DNA from: CALMZY01 sp052033915
GTDB lineage: Bacteria > Verrucomicrobiota > Kiritimatiellia > CAIQIC01 > JAGNIJ01
Direction: 5' to 3'
Length of the DNA stretch: 64,000 nucleotides
NCBI GenBank assembly: GCA_052033915.1
Contig: JBPOJF010000013.1
Span: 124,001-188,000 of the forward strand
The position numbers and the translations under genes were made by a program. Of the stretch, positions 1 through 7,147 are shown one piece after another; position 1 is the first letter of the stretch, and each line of letters begins with the position of its first letter. The notes under the pieces were generated by a model that had not been told where the DNA came from, made no database searches, and saw nothing but the letters and a program-made list of their open reading frames with translations.

Positions 1-189
1 AAGGACCTTCAGTTGCCCGTCGTATTGGATCAAGCCGGGGATCGACTGAAGAAGCGTGCTCTTGCCTGCCCCGTTGGGCCCGAGGACGGCCAGAAACTCT
101 CCGCGCTCCAGGGAAAACGACACCTCCTTCAAGATGTCCGCACGCTGTCGGCAAACACAAAGGTTCCTGGCCTCAATGATCGGCGTCAT
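1..189 (-). CDS. Metal-type ABC transporter ATP-binding protein (3' part outside window)
   Basis: This is the N-terminal 63 codons of an ABC ATPase; the rest lies beyond the window edge. It begins MTPIIEARNLCVCRQ and carries a complete Walker A motif, GPNGAGKST, near residues 37-45. The ATG at 189 overlaps the last 17 bases of the upstream TroA-type binding-protein gene, so the two are probably translationally coupled. By context it should energise import of the ligand bound by that protein. The permease gene, if present, would lie to the left of the window. The Q-loop, signature and Walker B cannot be seen. Confidence 0.85.
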   Translation of the reverse strand, partial: MTPIIEARNLCVCRQRADILKEVSFSLERGEFLAVLGPNGAGKSTLLQSIPGLIQYDGQLKVL

Positions 190-1009
190 GGAACCCCTCG
201 AGGAGCGCGCCGACATTCTTTGCCACTAAAGCCCAATACGCCCCTTCCCGGCCGCTTTCCGGAAAGTTGCTGAGCATGATGCCCGGCAGGTCGGCGGCTT
301 CCGACAGGGCTTTCAAGTGCTGTGGACCCCATTGCAGATTCCCAATCACCGCCTCCGCTCCGGCCGTCTTCGCCATGTTGACCGCACGGTTTAACTGCCA
401 GGCCGATTCATCCGTTCCCGCGTCGAACACGGCGACTATGTTGAGGCCGATCCATCGGCAGAAGTCGTTCTGGTAGCGAGCGCACAAGACCTTGCGCTCC
501 CGGAGGCGCTCCGTTTGAAGTCGGCTGCTCTGTTCCGTATCCACGGCCTGACTCTGAATGGACTGCAACCCTTGGCGAATCAGGTCCTCTTTCTCAGGCC
601 ATTCACGAACCAGCCGGTCCGTCAGTTCAGCGCACATCGCAACATAATTGCTTGGAATGGTGAAGGCCGGAAGCGAGGCGAGCGAAACAACGCGCCCTGT
701 ATCGAGCCCGGATTTGGAAATTCCCATATCGAGCCCGGCCTGGTAATCGTGCCGGATAAACAGACGTGCGGACGCCATGTCGGCCACTTGTCCCGGCTCA
801 AGGTCGAAATGACCGGGACATGAACCGGGGGGCAACAGGCGTACGACTTCGACGCCGGGCCCCATGAGGTCTCTCACCGCCGCCTCGATCAGCGTGGTGG
901 TCACCACGACCTTCGGCGTCTCCGTTGCGATTCCGACGGTCCGGGCATGCAACGAGACAAGCGCTGTGAGGGTGAGCCAGATGAATACAGATAGACACCG
1001 TTTTTTCAT
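173..1009 (-). CDS. TroA/ZnuA-type (family 9) solute-binding protein with altered metal ligands
   Basis: A 278-residue exported protein with an N-terminal signal peptide (MKKRCLSVFIWLTLTALVSL). The fold follows the metal-binding cluster 9 family: an opening TTTLIEAAVRDLMG strand/helix, a PGHFDLEPGQ loop and a long central helix. Of the four usual metal ligands only His67 is evident. The segment matching NPHVW reads SNYVA, the one matching LHEAF reads CARYQ, and the fourth site (E/D) is Asn in IGNLQW. Cysteines 64, 126, 176 and 184 lie at or near these positions. The ATG overlaps the pseudopilin stop (ATGA) and the stop overlaps the ATPase start, so the three genes form one tightly coupled unit. 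The family is clear; the ligand is not. Confidence 0.8.
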   Translation of the reverse strand: MKKRCLSVFIWLTLTALVSLHARTVGIATETPKVVVTTTLIEAAVRDLMGPGVEVVRLLPPGSCPGHFDLEPGQVADMASARLFIRHDYQAGLDMGISKSGLDTGRVVSLASLPAFTIPSNYVAMCAELTDRLVREWPEKEDLIRQGLQSIQSQAVDTEQSSRLQTERLRERKVLCARYQNDFCRWIGLNIVAVFDAGTDESAWQLNRAVNMAKTAGAEAVIGNLQWGPQHLKALSEAADLPGIMLSNFPESGREGAYWALVAKNVGALLEGFHDADH

Positions 1010-1671
1010 AGGGTTTGAATGGATGCTCCATCGCGCGGTTGAATGCGCGCGATGACGCCGTTGTCACCGCGTCCGCAATACCAGGTTCGTGCGCTGAGCG
1101 GCGCGAAGCCGCTGAGGGCTTTGGCAGAGCTCTGGCGCGGCCCCAGACTCCAAACAACCCACGCAAGGGGCGATTCCCTGCTGTCATGATAGCGGCCGCT
1201 GGCGCTCTGGCAGGAGGGAAAATCGTCCGGGACATAAACCTGAAACCCATCGCTCTGCAAGGAACCGTTGAGGTAATACAGCCCCGGCGCGACATACTTG
1301 TACGTGTGGCCCGGATTGAACGGGTCTTCCATCATGGAGGACACGCCTTTCTTGTTGCCGGGCGGCAGGTAGCCCGAAGTGACCAATTCCGAAGGCAACT
1401 CGCACCAGTGTTCTCTCTCGGCAGTGTTGCATGACACCCTGACGGGCGGGTACTTCTGGTGATCTGTGTAATACAGGGTCAGCGCCACCTCGATCTGCCG
1501 CAATTCGGTACAGGTTTTGGCAACGCGCCCCTTCTCCATCGCGGAACCCAGAACGGGAACCAGAAACCCGCAGAGGACGAGAATCAGCGCGATCACCACG
1601 AGCAATTCGACCAGCGTAAACCCGCGAGTCCTTCCTTTGCTTCTTCCTGCCGCATTGCTCATGGGGATCAT
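1006..1671 (-). CDS. Prepilin-type (type II pseudopilin-like) exported protein
   Basis: A 221-residue protein with a type IV prepilin/pseudopilin N-terminus: a basic leader (SKGRTRG), cleavage expected after Gly17, then FTLVELLVVIALILVL with Glu5 of the mature form, followed by a long hydrophobic helix. The rest (TCTELRQIEVALTLYYTDHQKYPP and onward) resembles GspG-like major pseudopilins, with five cysteines. The start was placed at ATG 1671; ATG 1662 is also possible. Longer in-frame extensions would run into the gene upstream. It overlaps the next gene by ATGA, linking a surface or secretion pseudopilin to a metal-type ABC transporter. No secretin or assembly ATPase gene is present in the window. 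Confidence 0.8.
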   Translation of the reverse strand: MIPMSNAAGRSKGRTRGFTLVELLVVIALILVLCGFLVPVLGSAMEKGRVAKTCTELRQIEVALTLYYTDHQKYPPVRVSCNTAEREHWCELPSELVTSGYLPPGNKKGVSSMMEDPFNPGHTYKYVAPGLYYLNGSLQSDGFQVYVPDDFPSCQSASGRYHDSRESPLAWVVWSLGPRQSSAKALSGFAPLSARTWYCGRGDNGVIARIQPRDGASIQTL

Positions 1672-1727
1672 CCGGAAGGAACGGGGCGCGTCCAGGCCGC
1701 CCCGTTCCGGATTCCAATGGCGCCGAG

Positions 1728-2837
1728 TTAGTTCCGTTGTCTCAAGCGGTAGTAGCGCAGTTGCTCCGACGGCTCTTCTTCCACCGCAATCCATTTGACC
1801 GGCGGCACTGTGACGTTGGTCCAACCGGCCGAATCCAGCAGGTTGGTGGTGTATTCGAGAATGTAGTTCGTGTAGGTTCCGGACCAATACACCAACGTCT
1901 TGTCGCCCGTCATCACGAACTGGAGCGTCGGCCCGATTTCCTGGACGAACAGCTCATATCCGAACCTGCCATCCGACCCGGTTCCAGATTCCTGATTGAT
2001 GATTCCGACCGCTGAAAACCAATCGTCCGGCATGGGCCCAATATCCGTCAGCGGCATGCGAAGACTGAAATATCGTCCGTTGCCGTCTGTGACTGTGCAC
2101 AGCCGGTCGCCCCAGTTCGTCTTTCCCCATCCTGTGGAGCCGTAGTCGTTCGTTGCCAGACGGATGCCTTCGATGCGAACGCGCATGCCTTGATAGTATT
2201 CCCCGCCGGATTGACGCGTCGCGTCGAAGATCTGATTCGTGCCTTCCGACACCAGGTCGGTCAGCTCAATAACTTCGGGATCAGGGAGGCCGCGACCGGC
2301 CTCGACCAGTGTGATGTAGAAGTTGTGCGCGTCGTTTGTTCGATGCGCTTCATTGATATTCCGTTTCCCGCCGTAGAACAGCGACTTGTTCGCCGTGATC
2401 TCCACCAGGTCGCCCTTGCGGAAATAGTGAGCGGTATTCGTGTCGTAGTTCAGCCGGTACATTTCGTTGGACCACTCCGCTTCGGAGTAGAGGTTGCCTG
2501 CCGGAATCCAAGAACCCAGGCTGCTGTAGTTCTGCCCCATCCAGAGCGCCGTGCCGCCTCGATCGCCGGCTTCCGCGGCCTGGAAGAAGACCTGCCACTG
2601 AGCGCCCATCCGCCTCCCGCCCTCGGCCCCCGGATCCCACGCGAAGTCCAGCATCTCCTCGGGGTTGTTGAGAATCACCCCGCGGATGGTGAACGGGTGC
2701 GCGCCGGTCCACGCGCTGACCCCCATCTCCGTCACGGATTGCAAGTTGGTGTGCGTTTCTGTCTGCGCCTGCGCCGTACCCATCCCCGCGCCAAGCATCA
2801 CGACCGCCGCGAGGGCACTGCTGATCGTCCTCTTCAT
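1728..2837 (-). CDS. Secreted protein of unknown function
   Basis: A 369-residue exported protein with a clear Sec signal peptide (MKRTISSALAAVVMLGAGMGTAQA, cleavage near residue 24). The body looks all-beta and rich in aromatic, Asn and Gly residues. The tail, FVMTGDKTLVYWSG...LEYTTNLLDSAGWTNV...YYRLR, matches the short C-terminal beta module common on secreted proteins of Verrucomicrobia and Kiritimatiellota. I recognise no enzyme family. It has a good ribosome binding site (AAGGAGG, 2849-2855) 11 nt before the ATG. It is 56 bp upstream of the pseudopilin gene on the same strand, so it probably heads the leftward operon. An inverted repeat lies over its promoter. Confidence 0.75.
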   Translation of the reverse strand: MKRTISSALAAVVMLGAGMGTAQAQTETHTNLQSVTEMGVSAWTGAHPFTIRGVILNNPEEMLDFAWDPGAEGGRRMGAQWQVFFQAAEAGDRGGTALWMGQNYSSLGSWIPAGNLYSEAEWSNEMYRLNYDTNTAHYFRKGDLVEITANKSLFYGGKRNINEAHRTNDAHNFYITLVEAGRGLPDPEVIELTDLVSEGTNQIFDATRQSGGEYYQGMRVRIEGIRLATNDYGSTGWGKTNWGDRLCTVTDGNGRYFSLRMPLTDIGPMPDDWFSAVGIINQESGTGSDGRFGYELFVQEIGPTLQFVMTGDKTLVYWSGTYTNYILEYTTNLLDSAGWTNVTVPPVKWIAVEEEPSEQLRYYRLRQRN

Positions 2838-2863
2838 CGAAATACCCGCCTCCTTCGTTATAG

Positions 2864-2889
2864 TGTTACGTATTTATAGTTTCGTAACA
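2864..2889 (-). promoter_or_regulatory. Inverted repeat over promoter of the 1728-2837 gene
   Basis: TGTTACG and CGTAACA form perfect 7-bp arms separated by 12 bp, 27 bp upstream of the ATG at 2837. On the minus strand the spacer holds TATAAATA, which could be a -10 region, so a bound protein would cover the promoter. The regulator is unknown. Confidence 0.45.
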
Positions 2890-2989
2890 TCTCACATCCG
2901 CGCGATGGTGTCAACTCTCCGATCGGGCGGCTCCGCCCGCTCCCGGAACATGCGCTCAGGTTCCTGTTGAACCGGATCGCCCGATTGTG

Positions 2990-3011
2990 TATTGATAATG
3001 CATTATCAATA
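2990..3011. promoter_or_regulatory. Perfect 22-bp palindrome, Fur/Zur-family-like operator
   Basis: The two halves TATTGATAATG and CATTATCAATA are exact reverse complements. The core TGATAAT-GC-ATTATCA is close to the 7-1-7 Fur box (TGATAATnATTATCA) with one extra central base. It lies 39 bp before the ATG of the ZnuA-like gene at 3051 and 152 bp before the oppositely directed gene at 2837, so it could control both metal-transport units. The match in motif type and gene context is strong; which metalloregulator binds is inference. Confidence 0.65.
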
Positions 3012-3050
3012 ACAAGCGCGCCTTCCGGGGCGCGTCCGGAGCGACCAGGT

Positions 3051-3959
3051 ATGAGGAAACGATGCGCATGGCTGCTGGCGGCATGGCTCGCGGGGCCGGC
3101 GGGGGCCGCGGAGGACCCGTTCCGGATCGTCACCTCGTTCTACCCGATTCACATCGCCGTTCTGAACGTGGCGCGAAACATCCCCGGCGTCGAAGTGATC
3201 AACCTGACCCCTCCCGTCACCGGCTGCCTTCACGAGTACTCGATGACGCCGCAGGACCTCCGGACGCTGGCCCGGGCGGACGCGTTCGTGGTCAACGGGC
3301 TGGGCATGGAATCCTTCCTGGACGAGGCGGTGAAGCGCCTGCCGCGCCTGCGTGTCATCGACGCCAGTCGCGGCATCGAGCCCCTGGACGACAATCCCCA
3401 TGTCTGGGTCAGCGTCACGCTGGCCATCCAGCAGGTGCGGACCATCGCCGACGCCCTCGAGGAGTTCGACCCGGACCACGCAGAGCGCTATCGCGCGAAC
3501 GCGGACGCCTACATCGCGCAGTTGGACGCCCTGCGCCGAAAAATGCGTGAAGGATTGGACGGCGTGAAGAACCGCCACATCGTCACGCTCCACGAAGCCT
3601 TCCCGTACTTCGCGCAGGAGTTCGGCCTGCGCGTCATCGCCGTGATCGAGCGCGAGCCCGGCTCGGAGCCCGGCGCGCGCGAGCTGGCGCAAACGATCGA
3701 CCTCGTCAGGCAAACGGGCGCGCCCGCCCTGTTTGCCGAACCGCAATACCCGGCCAAGGCGATCGATACCATCGCCGCGGAAACCGGCGCGAAGGTGTAC
3801 ACACTGGACCCGGCCGTGACCGGCCCGATGGAGCCGGGAGCGTATGTGGGGATCATGGAAACGAATTTGGAGACGTTGATAGCGGCGTTGAAGGAAGAAC
3901 CCCGTCCAAGGACCGAAGTCGAAAGTCCCAAGCAACCAACCTTGGACATGGGACTTTAG
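3051..3959 (+). CDS. Zinc/manganese ABC transporter substrate-binding protein
   Basis: A 302-residue TroA/ZnuA-family periplasmic protein with a signal peptide (MRKRCAWLLAAWLAGPAGAA). The canonical metal ligands are all visible: His61 (GCLHEYSMTPQD), His117 (NPHVWV), His181 (LHEAFPYF) and Glu230 (FAEPQYP). The start was set at ATG 3051, because the longer TTG-initiated frame from 2967 would read through the operator palindrome and place residues before the signal peptide. There is no long His-rich loop, so Mn or Zn are both possible. The last 15 or so residues (TEVESPKQPTLDMGL) and the stop codon come from a dispersed repeat. First gene of the rightward operon. Confidence 0.9.
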   Translation: MRKRCAWLLAAWLAGPAGAAEDPFRIVTSFYPIHIAVLNVARNIPGVEVINLTPPVTGCLHEYSMTPQDLRTLARADAFVVNGLGMESFLDEAVKRLPRLRVIDASRGIEPLDDNPHVWVSVTLAIQQVRTIADALEEFDPDHAERYRANADAYIAQLDALRRKMREGLDGVKNRHIVTLHEAFPYFAQEFGLRVIAVIEREPGSEPGARELAQTIDLVRQTGAPALFAEPQYPAKAIDTIAAETGAKVYTLDPAVTGPMEPGAYVGIMETNLETLIAALKEEPRPRTEVESPKQPTLDMGL

Positions 3960-3976
3960 ACGTTGGACTTCGTGAG
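3915..3976. repeat. GTCCAAAGTCC-family palindromic repeat at end of the ZnuA-like gene
   Basis: The arms AAAGTCCCA (3922-3930) and TGGGACTTT (3949-3957) are perfect inverted repeats inside a longer run of degenerate 'AAGTCCAAGG / CCTTGGACTT' units. Similar runs occur at 8028-8083, 13585-13630, 37979-37998 and 48297-48335. Here the element supplies the C-terminal codons and the TAG stop of the binding-protein gene. Confidence 0.75.
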
Positions 3977-3987
3977 CGACTGATCGC

Positions 3988-4788
3988 ATGGACCACAACA
4001 TCACATCCGGCCATGCCGGCGCGTGCTGCACGCGGATCGAAGACCTCGGCGTCCGCATCGGCAACTCGATCATCCTCGAGAACGTCGATCTCCATCTTCA
4101 TTGCGGACAGCTCATCGCGCTGATCGGTCCGAACGGCGCGGGCAAGACAACGCTCCTGCGCGCGATGCTGGGCGAACTGCCGCACTCCGGCAAACTGCAT
4201 TTCCTCCCGGTTCGCAAGACGGGCGGGGGACCCTCGCCGAGAATCGGCTACGTGCCCCAGAAGATCGAGATGGATCTCCTCGCGCCGATCACCGTGCGCG
4301 ATCTATTCGCCGGCGCCGTCTCGCGCCGGCCGATCTGGCTGGGCTGCCGCCGGAAGAGCCTGAAAGGGTCCCTCGACATGCTGTCCGTCGTCGGCGCGGA
4401 CGAACTCCTCGAGAAGAAGCTGGGTCAGCTCTCCGGCGGACAACTCCAGCGCGTCCTCCTCGCGCTCGCGCTAACCCCTGTTCCGGACATTCTTCTCCTC
4501 GACGAGCCGGTCGCCGGCGTGGATCAGGCGGGCATCGAGATGTTCTACACGATGGTGTCTCAGTTCCGCCGCTCGTTCGACCTCGCCATCCTCCTGATCT
4601 CGCACGACCTGCCCGCCATCGCGCGCTTCGCGGATCGGATGGTCTTCCTGAACCGGCGAATCCTGGCCGACGGCACGCCGGCCGAGGTTCTGTCCAACCC
4701 GCGGGTCATTCAGACGTTCGGCTACGATTTCTCCGCCGCCGCCGGCCCGCCCGCCGCCGCGCCCGTCCACCATGGAGGCGCATCGTGA
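3988..4788 (+). CDS. Zinc/manganese ABC transporter ATP-binding protein
   Basis: A 266-residue ABC ATPase of the ZnuC/MntB type. Walker A is GPNGAGKTT (residues 47-55), the Q-loop glutamine is in YVPQK, the signature is LSGGQLQRV (from residue 148), Walker B is LLLDEP (169-174), and the H-loop His is in LLISHD. It lies 28 bp after the binding-protein gene and overlaps the permease start by 4 bp (GTGA). It should hydrolyse ATP on the cytoplasmic face to drive metal import. The C-terminal Ala/Pro tail (AAAGPPAAAPVHHGG) has two histidines and no clear role. Confidence 0.92.
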   Translation: MDHNITSGHAGACCTRIEDLGVRIGNSIILENVDLHLHCGQLIALIGPNGAGKTTLLRAMLGELPHSGKLHFLPVRKTGGGPSPRIGYVPQKIEMDLLAPITVRDLFAGAVSRRPIWLGCRRKSLKGSLDMLSVVGADELLEKKLGQLSGGQLQRVLLALALTPVPDILLLDEPVAGVDQAGIEMFYTMVSQFRRSFDLAILLISHDLPAIARFADRMVFLNRRILADGTPAEVLSNPRVIQTFGYDFSAAAGPPAAAPVHHGGAS

Positions 4789-5618
4789 ACGCGTGGCACG
4801 CCTGGATCGCGCAACTGCCGTTCGAGTGGGCGCAGTACGCGTTCATGCACAACGCCCTGCTGGCCCTCATCCTGCTCTCGCCGCTCTTCGCCCTGATCGG
4901 CTGCATGGTGATCAACAACCAGATGGCGTTCTTCTCCGAGGCCATCGGCCATGCCGCGCTGACCGGCATCGCGATCGGCGTCGTGGCCGGGATCGCCAAT
5001 CCGCTCTGGAGCATGATTCCCGTCGCCGTCCTCCTGGCCTTCGCCATCACCCTGCTGCGCCATTACAGCGCGGCGTCGGCCGACACGATCATCGGCCTCG
5101 TCATGGCGTTCGCCGTCGCGCTCGGCGTGGTGCTCCTTTCGCGCGGCGGGGGGTTCGCGAAGTATTCCCGCTACCTCATCGGCGATATCCTGACTATCGC
5201 CCCCGGCGAAATCGCCGGCGCCGCGATCCTGCTCGCCGGGATCGCCGGCATCTGGCTCGTCTTCTTCAACCGGATCGCGCTGACATTCCTGAACCGCCCG
5301 CTCGCGAGGAGCCGCGGCATCAACGTGTGGATGGTCGAAGGGCTGTTTGCGGCGGCCGTGGCGCTCGTCGTCACCGTCAGCATTCCGTGGATCGGCCTGC
5401 TGGTGATCAATTCCCTGCTGATCCTCCCGGCCGCCGCGGCCCGGAACCTGGCCCGCAACACGGCGCAGTACCACGCGATCGCGATCGCCGTCAGCCTCCT
5501 CTCCGGAATCCTCGGCCTGATCGGGTCGTACTACTGGAACACCGCCTCCGGCGCCACCGTGGTGCTCGTCGCCATGGGCTTCTTCATCCTGTCGCTCGCC
5601 GGCCGCATCGCGCGGTAG
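4785..5618 (+). CDS. Zinc/manganese ABC transporter permease
   Basis: A 277-residue membrane protein of the ABC-3 (ZnuB/MntC) family with about eight hydrophobic segments. The family pattern FFSEAIGHAALTGIAIGV in TM2 is the SDAIGHA-type region of these permeases, and SIPWIGLLVINSLLILPAAAARN is the second conserved block. The start is GTG 4785, overlapping the ATPase stop as GTGA, with GGAGG at 4774-4778 seven bases upstream; no closer ATG fits. It completes a three-gene metal importer downstream of the palindromic operator. Confidence 0.92.
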   Translation: MNAWHAWIAQLPFEWAQYAFMHNALLALILLSPLFALIGCMVINNQMAFFSEAIGHAALTGIAIGVVAGIANPLWSMIPVAVLLAFAITLLRHYSAASADTIIGLVMAFAVALGVVLLSRGGGFAKYSRYLIGDILTIAPGEIAGAAILLAGIAGIWLVFFNRIALTFLNRPLARSRGINVWMVEGLFAAAVALVVTVSIPWIGLLVINSLLILPAAAARNLARNTAQYHAIAIAVSLLSGILGLIGSYYWNTASGATVVLVAMGFFILSLAGRIAR

Positions 5619-5663
5619 CCTCATCGGGACGGTTGAGCGCGTTCGCCGAACGCCCCGGAAAAA

Positions 5664-5716
5664 GTTTCCAAGGGTTGGAAAAATCGCCGAAAATTTTTCC
5701 AAGGTCAGGAAAAAAC
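5664..5716. repeat. Two TTTCCAAGG..GGAAA palindromes
   Basis: Two copies lie in tandem: GTTTCCAAGGGTTGGAAAAA at 5664-5683 and TTTTTCCAAGGTCAGGAAAA from about 5694. The shared form is TTTTCC, about 7 bp, GGAAAA. Related copies lie at 25605-25625, 25732-25745, 25795-25816 and 49602-49619, all in or next to intergenic DNA. The gap 5619-5779 otherwise holds nothing I recognise. Confidence 0.75.
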
Positions 5717-5779
5717 CCTCCTCGTTGCACCAAGAAGGGCTCGAAACCGCGCGGATGGCGTGATAGAAGCGTGTGCGAC

Positions 5780-7147
5780 ATGATCAACCATCCGTGCATG
5801 TTATATAAAACGACTTATGTGCACAGGCGACATGCCGCCGTACGCACAACCGACTTCGTTTTCAACCAGTTGATTCCGTACATCGGAAACAAGCGTAAGT
5901 TGCTGGACCTCATTGCACAGGCCTTGAAGCACTCCACGAAGTCGGGGGTCCCGACTTTTCTGGACCTCTTCGCAGGCAGCGGTGTCGTGGCCCGTCTTGC
6001 CAAGACGCTGGGATATCGAGTCATCGCCAACGACTGGGAGCCATATGCGAAAGTGATAAACGGCTGCTACATCGGGAACAACACCCCGCCCGATTTCAAG
6101 GCGCTGGGCGGATACGAGAAGGCCCTGGCCCGCCTGAACGGCCTGCCTCCCCGCGTGGACTGGATTACCGATCACCTGTGCCCGCGAGACGACGAAAACT
6201 ACGACATTGAGGTGGATCGCATGTTCTACATGCGCAAGAACGGCATGCGGATCGATGCGATCCGCCACCGGATTCTCGAATGGCGCGATTCCGGCACTAT
6301 CGACGATAGTGAGCAGGACTGTCTGCTTGCCCCCTTGCTCTATCAGGCCTGCTACACGAGCAACACGAGCGGGGTATTCAAAGGATTCCACAATGGATGG
6401 GGCGGCCAGACCCGGACGGCGCTCTACCGCATCGCCGGCGACCTGCGCCTGACGCCGGCCGTGTTCTTCGACAACGGCCAGGACAACCAAGTGCTTTGCG
6501 ACGACGCGCAACGCGTCGCCGAAGACCTGCGCGCCGACGAACTGGATGTGGTGTATCTTGACCCGCCGTACAATCAGCATCCCTACGGCAGCAACTATCA
6601 TGTGCTGAATACGATTGCGCTGTGGGATAAACCGGAACTGAGCCAGACGATTACACCCGGGACCAAATCGGCCATCCGCCGGGACTGGAGAGCCGAAAGG
6701 CGAAGCGCGTACAACCACGCCGACGAGGCGGCCGGAGCTTACGCGAAGCTTCTGCAAACACTCAACTCCCGTTTCATTCTGACAAGCTACAGCACCGACG
6801 GCTTCATCCCCCTGGAGAAGATGCTGGAAGCCAACATCCGTCGCGGACATGTCCGCATCGAGATGAAGGGCTACAAGCGATATCGGGTCAGCTCGCAACG
6901 GTTCTCCAACAAACCCATGAACGTCGAGTTTGTCGTTGTCCTCGACACGCACAGGGCATCCGACGTCTCGTTGGATGAACTCCATCGCTCGATTACGGCC
7001 AAGGAAGAATCTTTGCTGAACGGTCACAGGGAATACGCGATTCAGAAGCCGGCGCAACCGGCCCGGTTGGAAGGAGCCAGGGCGGCTCGCCTGCGGCGGG
7101 CGAGCCCGGAACGAGGCATAGCGTTATGCAAATCAGCCACAGCTTGA
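5780..7147 (+). CDS. D12-class N6-adenine DNA methyltransferase, no visible restriction partner
   Basis: A 455-residue protein of the MethyltransfD12 (Dam/FokI-type) family. The N-terminal PYIGNKRKL is the family's K-R box, motif I is FAGSG (64-68) for AdoMet binding, and motif IV is DPPY (261-264) followed by NQHPYGSNYHVLNTIALWD. It should methylate adenine N6 in a specific site that cannot be deduced here. ATG 5780 was chosen; ATG 5798 is also possible. No restriction endonuclease gene adjoins it. The 3' end overlaps metF by 22 bp, and its last 35 residues (QPARLEGARAARLRRA region) are low-complexity and encoded by a hairpin repeat at 7084-7106. Confidence 0.9.
   Translation: MINHPCMLYKTTYVHRRHAAVRTTDFVFNQLIPYIGNKRKLLDLIAQALKHSTKSGVPTFLDLFAGSGVVARLAKTLGYRVIANDWEPYAKVINGCYIGNNTPPDFKALGGYEKALARLNGLPPRVDWITDHLCPRDDENYDIEVDRMFYMRKNGMRIDAIRHRILEWRDSGTIDDSEQDCLLAPLLYQACYTSNTSGVFKGFHNGWGGQTRTALYRIAGDLRLTPAVFFDNGQDNQVLCDDAQRVAEDLRADELDVVYLDPPYNQHPYGSNYHVLNTIALWDKPELSQTITPGTKSAIRRDWRAERRSAYNHADEAAGAYAKLLQTLNSRFILTSYSTDGFIPLEKMLEANIRRGHVRIEMKGYKRYRVSSQRFSNKPMNVEFVVVLDTHRASDVSLDELHRSITAKEESLLNGHREYAIQKPAQPARLEGARAARLRRASPERGIALCKSATA
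7084..7106. repeat. GC-rich hairpin in the 3' end of the methyltransferase gene
   Basis: GGCTCGCC and GGCGAGCC form a perfect 8-bp stem with a 7-nt loop. It codes for the arginine/alanine-rich tail of the methyltransferase and ends 19 nt before the metF ATG. It could be a dispersed repeat or a coupling or attenuation structure. Confidence 0.5.

Noticed and set aside
2967..3050. N-terminal extension of the ZnuA-like gene from TTG 2967
   Set aside because: It would put coding sequence across the palindromic operator and ahead of a complete signal peptide that starts at ATG 3051.
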